Below, in pieces: positions 1 through 7,378 of a DNA stretch of 64,000 nucleotides. The DNA comes from Thermocaproicibacter sp041859875 (GTDB lineage: Bacteria > Bacillota > Clostridia > Oscillospirales > Acutalibacteraceae): positions 102,282-166,281 of the forward strand of contig JBFLFY010000001.1 in assembly GCA_041859875.1 (NCBI GenBank), written 5' to 3'. The stretch's first letter is position 1; every line of letters starts with the position of its first letter. The notes beneath the pieces are model-generated. The model was not told the origin of the DNA, did not search any database, and saw only the letters and a program-made list of their open reading frames with translations. The translations under genes were made by a program, and so were the position numbers.

Positions 1-1
1 C

Positions 2-850
2 AAGTCAAATCTGATTGAAACCAATGCAGTAATTCATACGATAGTCAATTCAACTGAAATCAATATGCCGGTATATGCCTATGACATTGCAGACGGTTTA
101 ACAGAGAAAAACAATATAATGTCAATTATCAGTGGCAATATCCATATTATTGCTGAACCAAATATGATTACAAATTTGTTACAAATAGATAATGAATTTG
201 ATGCAGTAGGGCGACACTGGAAAATAGACAACATCATTTTAAAGGATAATGTAATTCATCTATACTGTGAAGTTGCTGCAATCATACAACATACTTACAC
301 GGTTACTATTACAGCCAATGATACATACCATAGGGGAGAATCCGCACAATTAGCAGCAGTTGCAAAGCAAGATGATACAGTCGTTAATACTTCTCTTGTC
401 TGGACTTCCTCTGATACGTTATTAGCAACGGTCGATAATACTGGACTTGTTAATTTCCTTACAGATGGCAATGTGACAATAACGGCAACATGGACAAGTC
501 AAAATGTAAGTGAAACAAAAACAATAGCGATCACTGAACCAGATTCTTATTCTTTATCCATTGCAGCCAATGATTCTTACAGTACAGCCGATACACCTAC
601 ACTGACTGCCACAGCACAAAAGAATGGTACAGCAGATTCTACAGCCACAATTACATGGAGTTCATCTGATACAACCATTGCAACGATTGACAGTACAGGC
701 AAAGTCACATTCCTTAAAGCAGGAAGTGTAACCTTTACTGCCACATGGACACAGCAGAATATAACCGCTACAAAGTCAATTACAGTAATAGCAACATCAT
801 CCGGTAGTTGTTCTATTACACACAATTGTAGTGGTATAGTAAATTTGTAA
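2..850 (+). CDS. Phage-type protein with two Ig-like (BIG2) domains, 5'-partial
   Basis: The reading frame is open to the left edge, so the N-terminus lies outside the window; the first internal ATG is at 65. About 85 residues of unrecognised sequence precede two repeated domains (roughly 300-540 and 550-790) that share the pattern of a 'TITANDTY' or 'SIAANDSY' strand, 'WTSSDTLLATVD' or 'WSSSDTTIATID', and an 'VTITATW' or 'VTFTATW' end, typical of bacterial Ig-like group 2 folds in phage virion and surface proteins. The last residues and stop codon are supplied by the left end of an IS element, so the native C-terminus is lost. The low GC and the adjacent portal fragment suggest a prophage structural gene. 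The exact role (head decoration or tail) cannot be decided. Confidence 0.6.
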   Translation, partial: KSNLIETNAVIHTIVNSTEINMPVYAYDIADGLTEKNNIMSIISGNIHIIAEPNMITNLLQIDNEFDAVGRHWKIDNIILKDNVIHLYCEVAAIIQHTYTVTITANDTYHRGESAQLAAVAKQDDTVVNTSLVWTSSDTLLATVDNTGLVNFLTDGNVTITATWTSQNVSETKTIAITEPDSYSLSIAANDSYSTADTPTLTATAQKNGTADSTATITWSSSDTTIATIDSTGKVTFLKAGSVTFTATWTQQNITATKSITVIATSSGSCSITHNCSGIVNL

Positions 851-858
851 CGCTCCTG
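827..858 (+). repeat. IS3-type left terminal inverted repeat
   Basis: Begins TGTAGTGGTATAG and contains TTTGTAAC. It matches the reverse complement of 2053-2084 at about 23 of 32 positions, including TGT at the tip, GTGGT and TTTGTAAC. The stop codon of the preceding Ig-domain gene lies inside it. Confidence 0.65.
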
Positions 859-897
859 CCTAATGGATTATAATATTCATTAGAAAAGGAGTACGCC

Positions 898-1179
898 ATG
901 CAAACAATTACTGAGGAAACCAAGAAGAAAGTTGTAAAGCTGCATATTCAGGACGGTCGCACAATTGCTAGCCTTGCTGCCGAATATGGAATCTGCCACG
1001 CTACCGTTTCAAACTGGATTCGTGCTTACCGTGAAGAATGCCAAACAAATGATGTCGCAAAGTCTGAGAACGAATTAATGCAGGAGGTTCGGCAACTCCG
1101 GCAGAAACTTGCAGAAGCTGAAAAGGAGAACGACTTTCTAAAAAAAGCAGCGGCATTCTTTGCGAAGGAAATCGATTAG
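898..1179 (+). CDS. IS3-family transposase ORF A (HTH protein)
   Basis: A 93-residue protein with an HTH_Tnp_1-type helix-turn-helix (about residues 18-45, 'TIASLAAEYGICHATVSNWI') and a C-terminal leucine-rich coiled coil (residues 60-90) used for dimerisation. Length and domain order are normal for OrfA of IS3-family elements. The ATG follows AAAGGAG at 885-891. Its stop overlaps the GTG that opens ORF B, as expected for elements that make an OrfAB fusion by -1 frameshifting. This half appears intact. Confidence 0.85.
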   Translation: MQTITEETKKKVVKLHIQDGRTIASLAAEYGICHATVSNWIRAYREECQTNDVAKSENELMQEVRQLRQKLAEAEKENDFLKKAAAFFAKEID

Positions 1180-2076
1180 TGGCATATCGATTTATCGAGA
1201 AACATCAAAGAAATTTTGGAACCCGTTGGCTGTTAAAGCGAATTGGAATATTTCCAAACGCATACTACAATTACTTGAAACAAGCCAAGGCTGCTTACCA
1301 TGCCAAGAAAAGTGAGATTTGCCGTAAAATCAAGGATATTTATCATGAATTCGGCGGAATTCTTGGTTACAGAAGCATGCGTGTTTTTCTTGCAAGGGAT
1401 CAGATACTTTTAAGCAAAACTACGGTTCACAAATATATGAACAAAGAGCTTCAACTGCAGTGTGTCTGCCGCCGTAAGCGCCCTGGATATAAAAAGGGAC
1501 ATGCCCATAAAATCATTCCAAACCTGTTGAACCAAAACTTTGTGGCAGACAAAGCCAATCAAGTCTGGTGCACAGATTTTACATATGTTTTTCTTACGAA
1601 CGGTTCTATGCGTTATAACTGTACCATCACTTGATTTATACGACCGCAGGCGTCGTCGCAAGCGAAACCGGCCAAATGGATTACGAGCGATTTAGCAATC
1701 CTGACTCTCGAAAAAGCTCTTCATTCCCAGAAGAAGAAGCCCCAGAATTGATATTGCATTCCGATCAGGGAAGCCAGTTTACTTCCGTTCAATTTATCCT
1801 TTACTGTCGGGAACATAGGCGTCACCCAGAGTATGAGCGCCGCAGGGGGTTCCATATGACAATGCCCCGATGGAACGTTATTACAACACTTTCAAGGCAG
1901 AATTGATTAATCGCTTCAACTTTCGAACCGATGAAGAATTGGCACATGCTGTTTCAGAGTACGCTTATGTTTGGTACAATCAGGTTCGCCCTCACTCGTA
2001 CAACGATTATCGAACGCCTTATGAGGCAAGGTACGGATTGAATCAATTTAGACAGTCGTGTTACAAAAACGCTTGA
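1179..2076 (+). pseudogene. IS3-family transposase ORF B, frameshifted
   Basis: The DDE integrase is spread over three reading frames. The first piece (1179-1634) has the HTH_21 region and the first catalytic Asp in 'WCTDFTYVFL' and then hits a stop. Later frames carry the second Asp in 'LHSDQGSQFTS' (about 1752-1785) and the C-terminal Glu region 'YNTFKAELINRF' to 'VRPHSYNDYRTPYEARY' (1876-2034). By analogy to intact IS3 OrfB proteins, several single-base insertions explain the breaks, near 1628, 1650, 1672, 1820 and 1850. The product cannot be a functional transposase. Clustered one-base errors could also be sequencing artefacts. Confidence 0.8.
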
Positions 2077-2084
2077 CCACAACA
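2053..2084 (-). repeat. IS3-type right terminal inverted repeat
   Basis: Reads, on the minus strand, TGTTGTGGTCAAGC followed by TTTTTGTAAC and pairs with 827-858. It overlaps the last codons of ORF B and supplies the apparent start of the downstream portal reading frame. Confidence 0.65.
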
Positions 2085-3196
2085 TCTTATGTGTTGGGAA
2101 ATCCTATTTCTATTACAGGCGAACAAAGTATTGTAAAAGAACTAAACAGGGTTTATAAAAAAGGCAAATACAATACACTTGATTATCAGATAGCACAGGA
2201 TTTAACAAAATATGGTAATGCTTTTGAATATGTGTATCTGGACAATGGTAAGATTCAAAGCCATAGGATAGCGAATGAAGATGCTTACCCTGTCTATGAT
2301 GATAATGAAAATTATGTGGCATTTGTTGAATATTGGAAGGACGCAGAAACAGGCGTACAATACTATTATGTTTATTATCCTGATAAAGTCCAGATATGGC
2401 AGGATAGCATTCTAAAAGATGAGAAAGCAAACTTGACAGGATTGCCGATTCATTATGCTTCACTGGATAAGACAGAATACAATTTCTTTGGTGATTCTCC
2501 AATGAATGACCTTATTCCGGTCATGGACAAAATCGAAAACCTTTTGTCGAAGATGGACGATAGTATTACCACATTATCCATGAATCCTATTGGAGTGTTA
2601 GTATTACCACATTATCCATGAATCCTATTGGAGTGTGTGCAGGACGTACTACAGATGCTTCTGTGAGTAAGGATATGTGTGGTGCTATGCTTGTTTTTGA
2701 AGCAGGGGGTAACTTCCAATATGCTACCGCTACACTGGATTATAACAGTATTAAATTGGAACTGGACAACCTTATTCAGCAACTATATACGATTGCCTGT
2801 GTACCGAGTGCAGTAATAGGACAAAGCAATATAGCAAATGTTTCAGAAATTTCCTTGAAATTGCTTTTCAGTCAGAGTGATAACAGAGCAAAGAAAATGA
2901 CTAAGGTATTAAAGGATGGATTTTTACAGCGGCTTGAATACTTTAGAAAATTACTTGCTTTACAGAATAAAACATTCTCTGATGATAATTTCGATGAAGT
3001 CGATATTACATTTAACTATAACAGGCCGGTTGATACACAGTCGATGATGAACGAGTTAAAGACACAATATGACATGGGAGCTATCAGCAAGCAGACCATT
3101 GTTGACCTGTCTCCATATACTACAAACACAGCATTGGAATTACAGCGGTTACAGGACGAAAGCAAAGCTATGACGGTTACGGACGAAAATAAGTAG
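2085..3196 (+). pseudogene. Phage portal protein (SPP1 gp6-like), truncated and frameshifted
   Basis: Two consecutive frames read as one portal protein. The first (to 2621) contains 'SYVLGNPISITGE', 'KYGNAFEYVYLD' and 'DSPMNDLIPVMDKIENLLS', characteristic of the SPP1-type portal core. The second (2618-3196) carries 'AVIGQSNIANVSEISLKL', the lipid-facing helix region and a C-terminal tail. The N-terminal 50-100 residues expected in this family are missing because the gene is cut at the IS right end. A 38-bp tandem duplication (2561-2636) shifts the frame; removing one copy restores continuous translation through 'SMNPIGVCAGRTT'. In an intact phage the portal forms the dodecameric DNA entry channel. 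No terminase or capsid gene accompanies it. Confidence 0.8.
2561..2636 (+). repeat. 38-bp perfect tandem duplication
   Basis: Two identical 38-bp copies, 2561-2598 and 2599-2636, beginning TAGTATTACCACATTATCC. Since 38 is not a multiple of three, the duplication shifts the portal frame. Confidence 0.95.
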
Positions 3197-3256
3197 TATA
3201 TGTCATTACCTAGTAGGTGTACGTCATTATTATTACCATATACCATTATTCAGGAC

Positions 3257-3286
3257 TTGAAAAAACCCATTGAAATATGCTATACT
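3257..3286 (+). promoter_or_regulatory. Possible sigma-A promoter
   Basis: TTGAAA at 3257-3262 and TATACT at 3281-3286 with an 18-bp spacer. An inverted repeat (AGGTTAAGG/CCTTAACGA) sits just downstream. It would transcribe the short ORF at 3373. Confidence 0.4.
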
Positions 3287-3372
3287 TATCAGGTTAAGGT
3301 AAGAACGCCTTAACGAATAATGATATATATACTAATGTAGGGAATGTACTTTTACAAAGGAATGTAGGAACT

Positions 3373-3456
3373 ATGCGGGTTATTGAATCAAATCCTCATG
3401 ATGTTCAGAACGTGTGGCATAACTGGGAAAATGCCGATGAGGACGCAGAAGAGTAA
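3373..3456 (+). CDS. Possible 27-residue small protein of the phage remnant
   Basis: ATG at 3373 opens a 27-codon frame rich in Asp, Glu and Asn ('VIESNPHDVQNVWHNWENA'), preceded by weak purine-rich AATGTAGGAA and a possible promoter at 3257. I recognise no family. It ends shortly before a strong terminator, so it may be the last gene of the phage-derived block or a decayed gene end. Confidence 0.25.
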   Translation: MRVIESNPHDVQNVWHNWENADEDAEE

Positions 3457-3551
3457 AAATCGGTTGTTTAGCAGGTCATATTTGTCAACAATGGTCGGCT
3501 AAAGCTTAAACAAGTTGCGAGAAAAAATATTTCTCCTGTCAGGCAGTACAG

Positions 3552-3597
3552 GGCACCCGCATTTCTAAAAAATTTTAGAAATGCGGGTGCCTTTTTT
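3552..3597 (+). terminator. Rho-independent terminator
   Basis: A long perfect stem (GGCACCCGCATTTCTAAAA paired with its complement ending GGGTGCC) is followed by TTTTTT. It separates the phage remnant from the exopolysaccharide cluster. Confidence 0.9.
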
Positions 3598-3885
3598 GTG
3601 TGGCTTACAAGTAAGCTGAAAATCGCCTTTTAAGATTTTAATAAGTCGCTGCAAATGTCATTTTCAGAACAATCTGGCATAAGCATTCTGCAGGGTGAAA
3701 AAAAATTTTGCGTTTTCTGTAGAATGATGGCACTTGGGCATTACGGCTCATGTTTTCGGGTTAAAATAGAAGTAGAATCCAGTATATTTACCTGTGATGA
3801 AACAATTTTGGCAGCAAAAGTCATATGCGGTACAGCTTCAGCAAATACGCACCAGCCAACCAAGCAAAATAGGAAGTATTAAAGT
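3598..3885 (+). other. Leader region before the exopolysaccharide cluster, no gene recognised
   Basis: About 290 bases between the terminator and the GTG of the PqqD-like gene. A 75-codon open frame here has no recognisable motif and no convincing ribosome site. I found no c-di-GMP riboswitch consensus and no clear consensus promoter, although the cluster promoter must lie here or upstream. Confidence 0.5.
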
Positions 3886-4140
3886 GTGAAACAGGAAAAA
3901 ATAAAATATGTGGTGCGCCATTTTGCGGACTGCTACTGGGTTGTGGTAGTCAATCAGAAAGGAGCGGAATATATTCCGCCCGTTCTGCTGAACGAAAGTG
4001 GCGTTTTTTTGTGGAAGTGCTACCACAGTGGAGAGAGCATGGAAGAAGCTGCCCAAAAGCTTGGGGAAAAATACGGCATTGATATGCGGCAGGCTAGAAA
4101 TGATACAAAAAATTTTTGGCAGCAGGAACAGGAAAAATAA
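3886..4140 (+). CDS. PqqD-family RiPP recognition protein
   Basis: An 84-residue PqqD-like domain. The sequence shows the usual pattern: an N-terminal strand pair ('KYVVRHFADCYWVVVV'), then 'LLNESGVFLWKCYHSGESMEE' and 'LGEKYGID', ending in a helix. In peptide-maturation systems such domains bind the leader of a precursor peptide and present it to modifying enzymes. The start is GTG at 3886 with AGGAAG at 3871-3876. It ends six bases before the pelD-like gene, so it seems to be the first gene of the cluster. No radical SAM enzyme or cyclase is nearby; the likely client is the precursor-like protein at 23196 or another peptide elsewhere. Confidence 0.75.
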   Translation: MKQEKIKYVVRHFADCYWVVVVNQKGAEYIPPVLLNESGVFLWKCYHSGESMEEAAQKLGEKYGIDMRQARNDTKNFWQQEQEK

Positions 4141-4146
4141 AGGATT

Positions 4147-6330
4147 GTGGCAGACAGCATGGATGTTTTATTGATTGGCGGCGAGGGCGCTGTTATAAAT
4201 TCCCTGATTAATAAGTTCCGAAAAGAAGGACACCGTGTTTACTGGCTTACAGGCAGTAATATTAATACTGGAAAATACAGGAAAGTATTTGTACGGTATA
4301 ATTTTGCATATGATCAGGAGTGCGTGAAAGAGATTTTTGAAAGTGTCCAGCCAGATCTTATAATCTATACTGGCGCTTATGACACAAATTTCACATGGAA
4401 AAACGTGCAGGCGGATGCAGTGCGCTATTTGGCCGGCCTTTCCAATTTAATACTTTCCTGTCGGATGCAGAAGAAAGTCAGATTTTTGTACTTTTCTTCC
4501 GAAAAAGTGTACACCTGCCCCAGCCAGGAAAACCAGGCGGAAGATTTTCCGTTCGATGGAAAAAATCTGAAAGCAGTCGCTTTGTATCAGGCGGAAAAAC
4601 GCTGCATGGAAGCAAGCGACACCTTCCCCATGGATATGGTCATTCTGAGGCTGGACCATTTGTATGGAAAGCCTTTTCAGAAACAGGCAGGCAGCAGTCT
4701 TTGCAGCAAAATGTGTCTGGAAGCCATCCGTACCGGGCGGATATGCGCAAATAAAAGCAACCAGTTTTCACTTTTATACCTGGATGATGCGGTTGAAAAC
4801 ATCTATCGTGTGGTCAAGGCAAAGACACACCAAAATACCGTTTATAATATTTCTTCCTGCCAGGAATACAACGAGCTTCAGGTTGCAGGCCTGATAAAAG
4901 CTGCTTTTCACGGGGACGTGGATATAATTGACAACACCACCGGCTCCCTTTCACGGATTGTATTGTCGAATGACCGTTTTGACCGCGAATTTGGCATTTC
5001 CATCCGACACACGGCAAAGGATGGCATTGCAGAAATTGTTAAGTACCTTTTGCGGCACCGCAGCACTTTTGTGGAAGCGGAGGATTCCGGTCAGGGGAAA
5101 CTGGGGCGTTTTTACCAGAAGTTTCGGAGCGTGATTGATGCACTGATTCCATTTGTGGAAAACTTGATTTTTTTCATTCCGTTTTTCATGCTGAACAACC
5201 GTGCGGTTGGCAGTAATTATTTCAGCGGGTTTGATTTTTATTTGCTGTATGTGCTGATATTTGCTGCTGTGTATGGTCAGCGTCAGGCAACCCTTTCCGC
5301 GCTGCTGGCAACGGGCGGCTATCTGTTTCGGCAGATGTATACACGCACGGGTTCTCAGGTGATGGTTGACTGCAACACTTATGTCTGGGTTGTGCAGCTT
5401 TTTATTGTTGGCCTTTCTGTCGGGTACCTGCGGGATAAATTCATCATGGCAAAGCAGGAGTCCAAAGATGAGGTCAGTTACCTGAACGGCAGGCTCAATG
5501 ATATTACAAAAATTAATGCCGAAAATGCGCGTATGAAGAATATTCTGGAAGTTCAGCTGACCAATCAGACAGACAGTTTAGGCAAAATCTATGCAATTAC
5601 TTCGGAACTGGATCATGCGGACGAAGGCGAAGTGCTTTTTCGCGCGGCAAAAGTTGTTTCTAATTTGATGGAAACGGCGGACGTGGCAATTTATACGGTT
5701 GCCAACAGCGACTATGCCAGGCTGTTTTCGGCAACGTCGCCGGAAGCGCGCAGTATGGGAAATTCTCTGCGGTTTGGGGAACTTGGGGATTTAACCGAAG
5801 CGCTGGCCAGCCACAGGGTTTTTATCAATAAAAAGCTGGAAAAAAGTTTTCCGCTGATGGCTTCGGCAATCTATGATGAAGATCAAATTGCAGTTATTAT
5901 CATGCTTTGGAACATTCCATGGGAACGAATGACGCTGAGCCAGGCAAATATGCTCACAGTTATCGGGCTGCTGATTCAGAATGCAGTTGTCCGTGCAAAC
6001 CGCTATCTGGAGGTACTGCACAGCGAACGCTATATCGGCGGGACAAATATTCTTGAAAAGGATGCGTTCCAGCACCTTGTTGCGCTTTATATGAAAGCCA
6101 GGGCGCAGGGCTTAACCGAGTGCTGTGTCCTGAAAATCAAAATTCCGGAGCAGCCTCTGGAAGAAACGGAAAAAACGCTGAAACAGCAGCTTCGCCAGTC
6201 GGATTACCTTGGCAGCCCGGAACAAAATGTACTGTACGTGCTGCTTTCCAATACAAATGACAAAGAAGCGCAGTTCGTAATCAAAAGGCTGAAGAATGTG
6301 GGATTTGAAAGTGAAATTTCAAAAGGATGA
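4147..6330 (+). CDS. pelD: PelD-like c-di-GMP receptor with N-terminal SDR/epimerase domain
   Basis: 727 residues. Residues 1-300 resemble an extended NAD-dependent epimerase/reductase: a glycine-rich 'IGGEGAVINSL' loop, 'YFSSEKVYTCPS' and a YxxxK pair (Y147, K151). Residues 330-430 hold about four membrane segments, followed by a coiled coil (440-475), a GAF-like domain (480-620) and a degenerate GGDEF domain. The catalytic GGDEF is absent, but 'LRQSDYLG' keeps an RxxD I-site (R683, D686), as in PelD of Pseudomonas, which binds c-di-GMP to switch on Pel synthesis. Fusion of a reductase-like domain to PelD is, as far as I recall, known from Gram-positive Pel loci. Start is GTG at 4147; ATG at 4159 is an alternative. 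The next gene starts directly after its stop. Confidence 0.8.
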   Translation: MADSMDVLLIGGEGAVINSLINKFRKEGHRVYWLTGSNINTGKYRKVFVRYNFAYDQECVKEIFESVQPDLIIYTGAYDTNFTWKNVQADAVRYLAGLSNLILSCRMQKKVRFLYFSSEKVYTCPSQENQAEDFPFDGKNLKAVALYQAEKRCMEASDTFPMDMVILRLDHLYGKPFQKQAGSSLCSKMCLEAIRTGRICANKSNQFSLLYLDDAVENIYRVVKAKTHQNTVYNISSCQEYNELQVAGLIKAAFHGDVDIIDNTTGSLSRIVLSNDRFDREFGISIRHTAKDGIAEIVKYLLRHRSTFVEAEDSGQGKLGRFYQKFRSVIDALIPFVENLIFFIPFFMLNNRAVGSNYFSGFDFYLLYVLIFAAVYGQRQATLSALLATGGYLFRQMYTRTGSQVMVDCNTYVWVVQLFIVGLSVGYLRDKFIMAKQESKDEVSYLNGRLNDITKINAENARMKNILEVQLTNQTDSLGKIYAITSELDHADEGEVLFRAAKVVSNLMETADVAIYTVANSDYARLFSATSPEARSMGNSLRFGELGDLTEALASHRVFINKKLEKSFPLMASAIYDEDQIAVIIMLWNIPWERMTLSQANMLTVIGLLIQNAVVRANRYLEVLHSERYIGGTNILEKDAFQHLVALYMKARAQGLTECCVLKIKIPEQPLEETEKTLKQQLRQSDYLGSPEQNVLYVLLSNTNDKEAQFVIKRLKNVGFESEISKG

Positions 6331-7311
6331 ATGCGTATGAGCACAGAACGGGCTTTTCTTTTCCTGCTTGCGGCAAATGCTGCGGCAGCTTTGCTGTACC
6401 TGCTTTACGGCCTGGCGCTGAAACCGCTGCTTTCAGGCCGGAAAAAAGAAGATTACAGCAAGCTGAAGTTTGTATTCTATGCGCTGATTATGCTGCTGTG
6501 CCCCGTTGTGGGAATTGCTTTTCTTGTCATCAGCTTTTTGCTGCTCCATATTCTTTTTCACCGTGAAGTGGATATTTCGGATGTCATTTTTTCAAAAGAG
6601 CGGGTGAAAGAGGCAAAAAAAGCAGACCCCGACCGTGAAATGAATGTTGTGCCGTTGGAAGAGGCCCTTGCCATCAGCAATCAGCAGGATTTAAGAGCCT
6701 TGCTGCTGAATGTGATACGGAGCGATGATTCCCGGCAGTCCCTTCCGGCAATCGCAATGGCACTCAACAGCAGTGATTCCGAAACATCCCATTTTGCAGC
6801 TTCTGTTTTGAGCGATGCGCTGAATGATTTTCGCGCACAGACGCAGAAAATGGTCACAAAAATCTGCGGGGCTGCAGAAAAAGCAGAAAAAGAAAATGCA
6901 GCTAGCAGTAAATGCAAAATTGATTTGGAAGACTGCATCAGCCTCCTTACTTCCATGAATAACGTCCTGAAAGGGAAAATTTTGTCGGCGGTGGAACAGG
7001 TGGATATGGTTCATAAAATGGAGGAGGTCTGCGAGGCTTTTTATCGGTATCGCCGCGAAAATATGGAAAGCCAATTTTATGAATGGATAAGCCTGCGGCT
7101 CCTTGGCATCGGTGACTTTGCAGAAGCAGAAAAATGGGGCAGGCGGAGCATGGAAGATTATCCGGAGGAACTTTCTTCCTACACTGCTTTGCTGAAAGTA
7201 TACTTTGCAAAACAGGACAGGGAGCATTTCTTTTCCCTGCTGAAGCAGCTAAAAAATTCAAGCATTGTGATAGACAGCCAGACTTTGAACCTGATTCGGA
7301 CTTTTAGCTGA
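6331..7311 (+). CDS. pelE: PelE-like membrane protein with TPR region
   Basis: 326 residues with two N-terminal membrane segments (about 7-28 and 45-75) and a long, helical cytoplasmic part. The last 120 residues look like tetratricopeptide repeats ('FYEWISLRLLGIGDFAEAEK', 'LSSYTALLKVYFAKQDREHF'). PelE sits in the inner-membrane Pel synthase complex with PelD, PelF and PelG. Assignment rests on topology, length and position immediately after the PelD-like gene; sequence similarity in this family is weak. The ATG directly abuts the upstream stop, which suggests translational coupling. Confidence 0.7.
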   Translation: MRMSTERAFLFLLAANAAAALLYLLYGLALKPLLSGRKKEDYSKLKFVFYALIMLLCPVVGIAFLVISFLLLHILFHREVDISDVIFSKERVKEAKKADPDREMNVVPLEEALAISNQQDLRALLLNVIRSDDSRQSLPAIAMALNSSDSETSHFAASVLSDALNDFRAQTQKMVTKICGAAEKAEKENAASSKCKIDLEDCISLLTSMNNVLKGKILSAVEQVDMVHKMEEVCEAFYRYRRENMESQFYEWISLRLLGIGDFAEAEKWGRRSMEDYPEELSSYTALLKVYFAKQDREHFFSLLKQLKNSSIVIDSQTLNLIRTFS

Positions 7312-7378
7312 AGCATAGAAGCATATATTAGAAAGTTGGCATTGTAAAAAGATTTCAGCAAGGGGGCAGGGGAACAAC

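Larger units (their letters stand above)
827..2084 (+). mobile_element. IS3-family insertion sequence, degenerate
   Basis: A two-ORF IS3-type element of about 1.26 kb. ORF A encodes a helix-turn-helix protein and ORF B a DDE integrase whose frame is broken. Imperfect terminal inverted repeats bound it (827-858 and 2053-2084). No matching 3-5 bp target duplication is visible (left flank ends ACACAAT, right flank begins TCTTATG). It joins two phage genes that are not expected to be neighbours in this order, which suggests an IS-adjacent deletion or recombination rather than simple insertion. Confidence 0.8.

Noticed and set aside
3655..3882. 75-codon ORF upstream of the PqqD gene
   Set aside because: No motif, unusual composition, no convincing ribosome site; more likely part of the operon leader.
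3598..3885. c-di-GMP riboswitch before the Pel-like operon
   Set aside because: I looked for the GEMM consensus and found no match; c-di-GMP control is instead expected through PelD.
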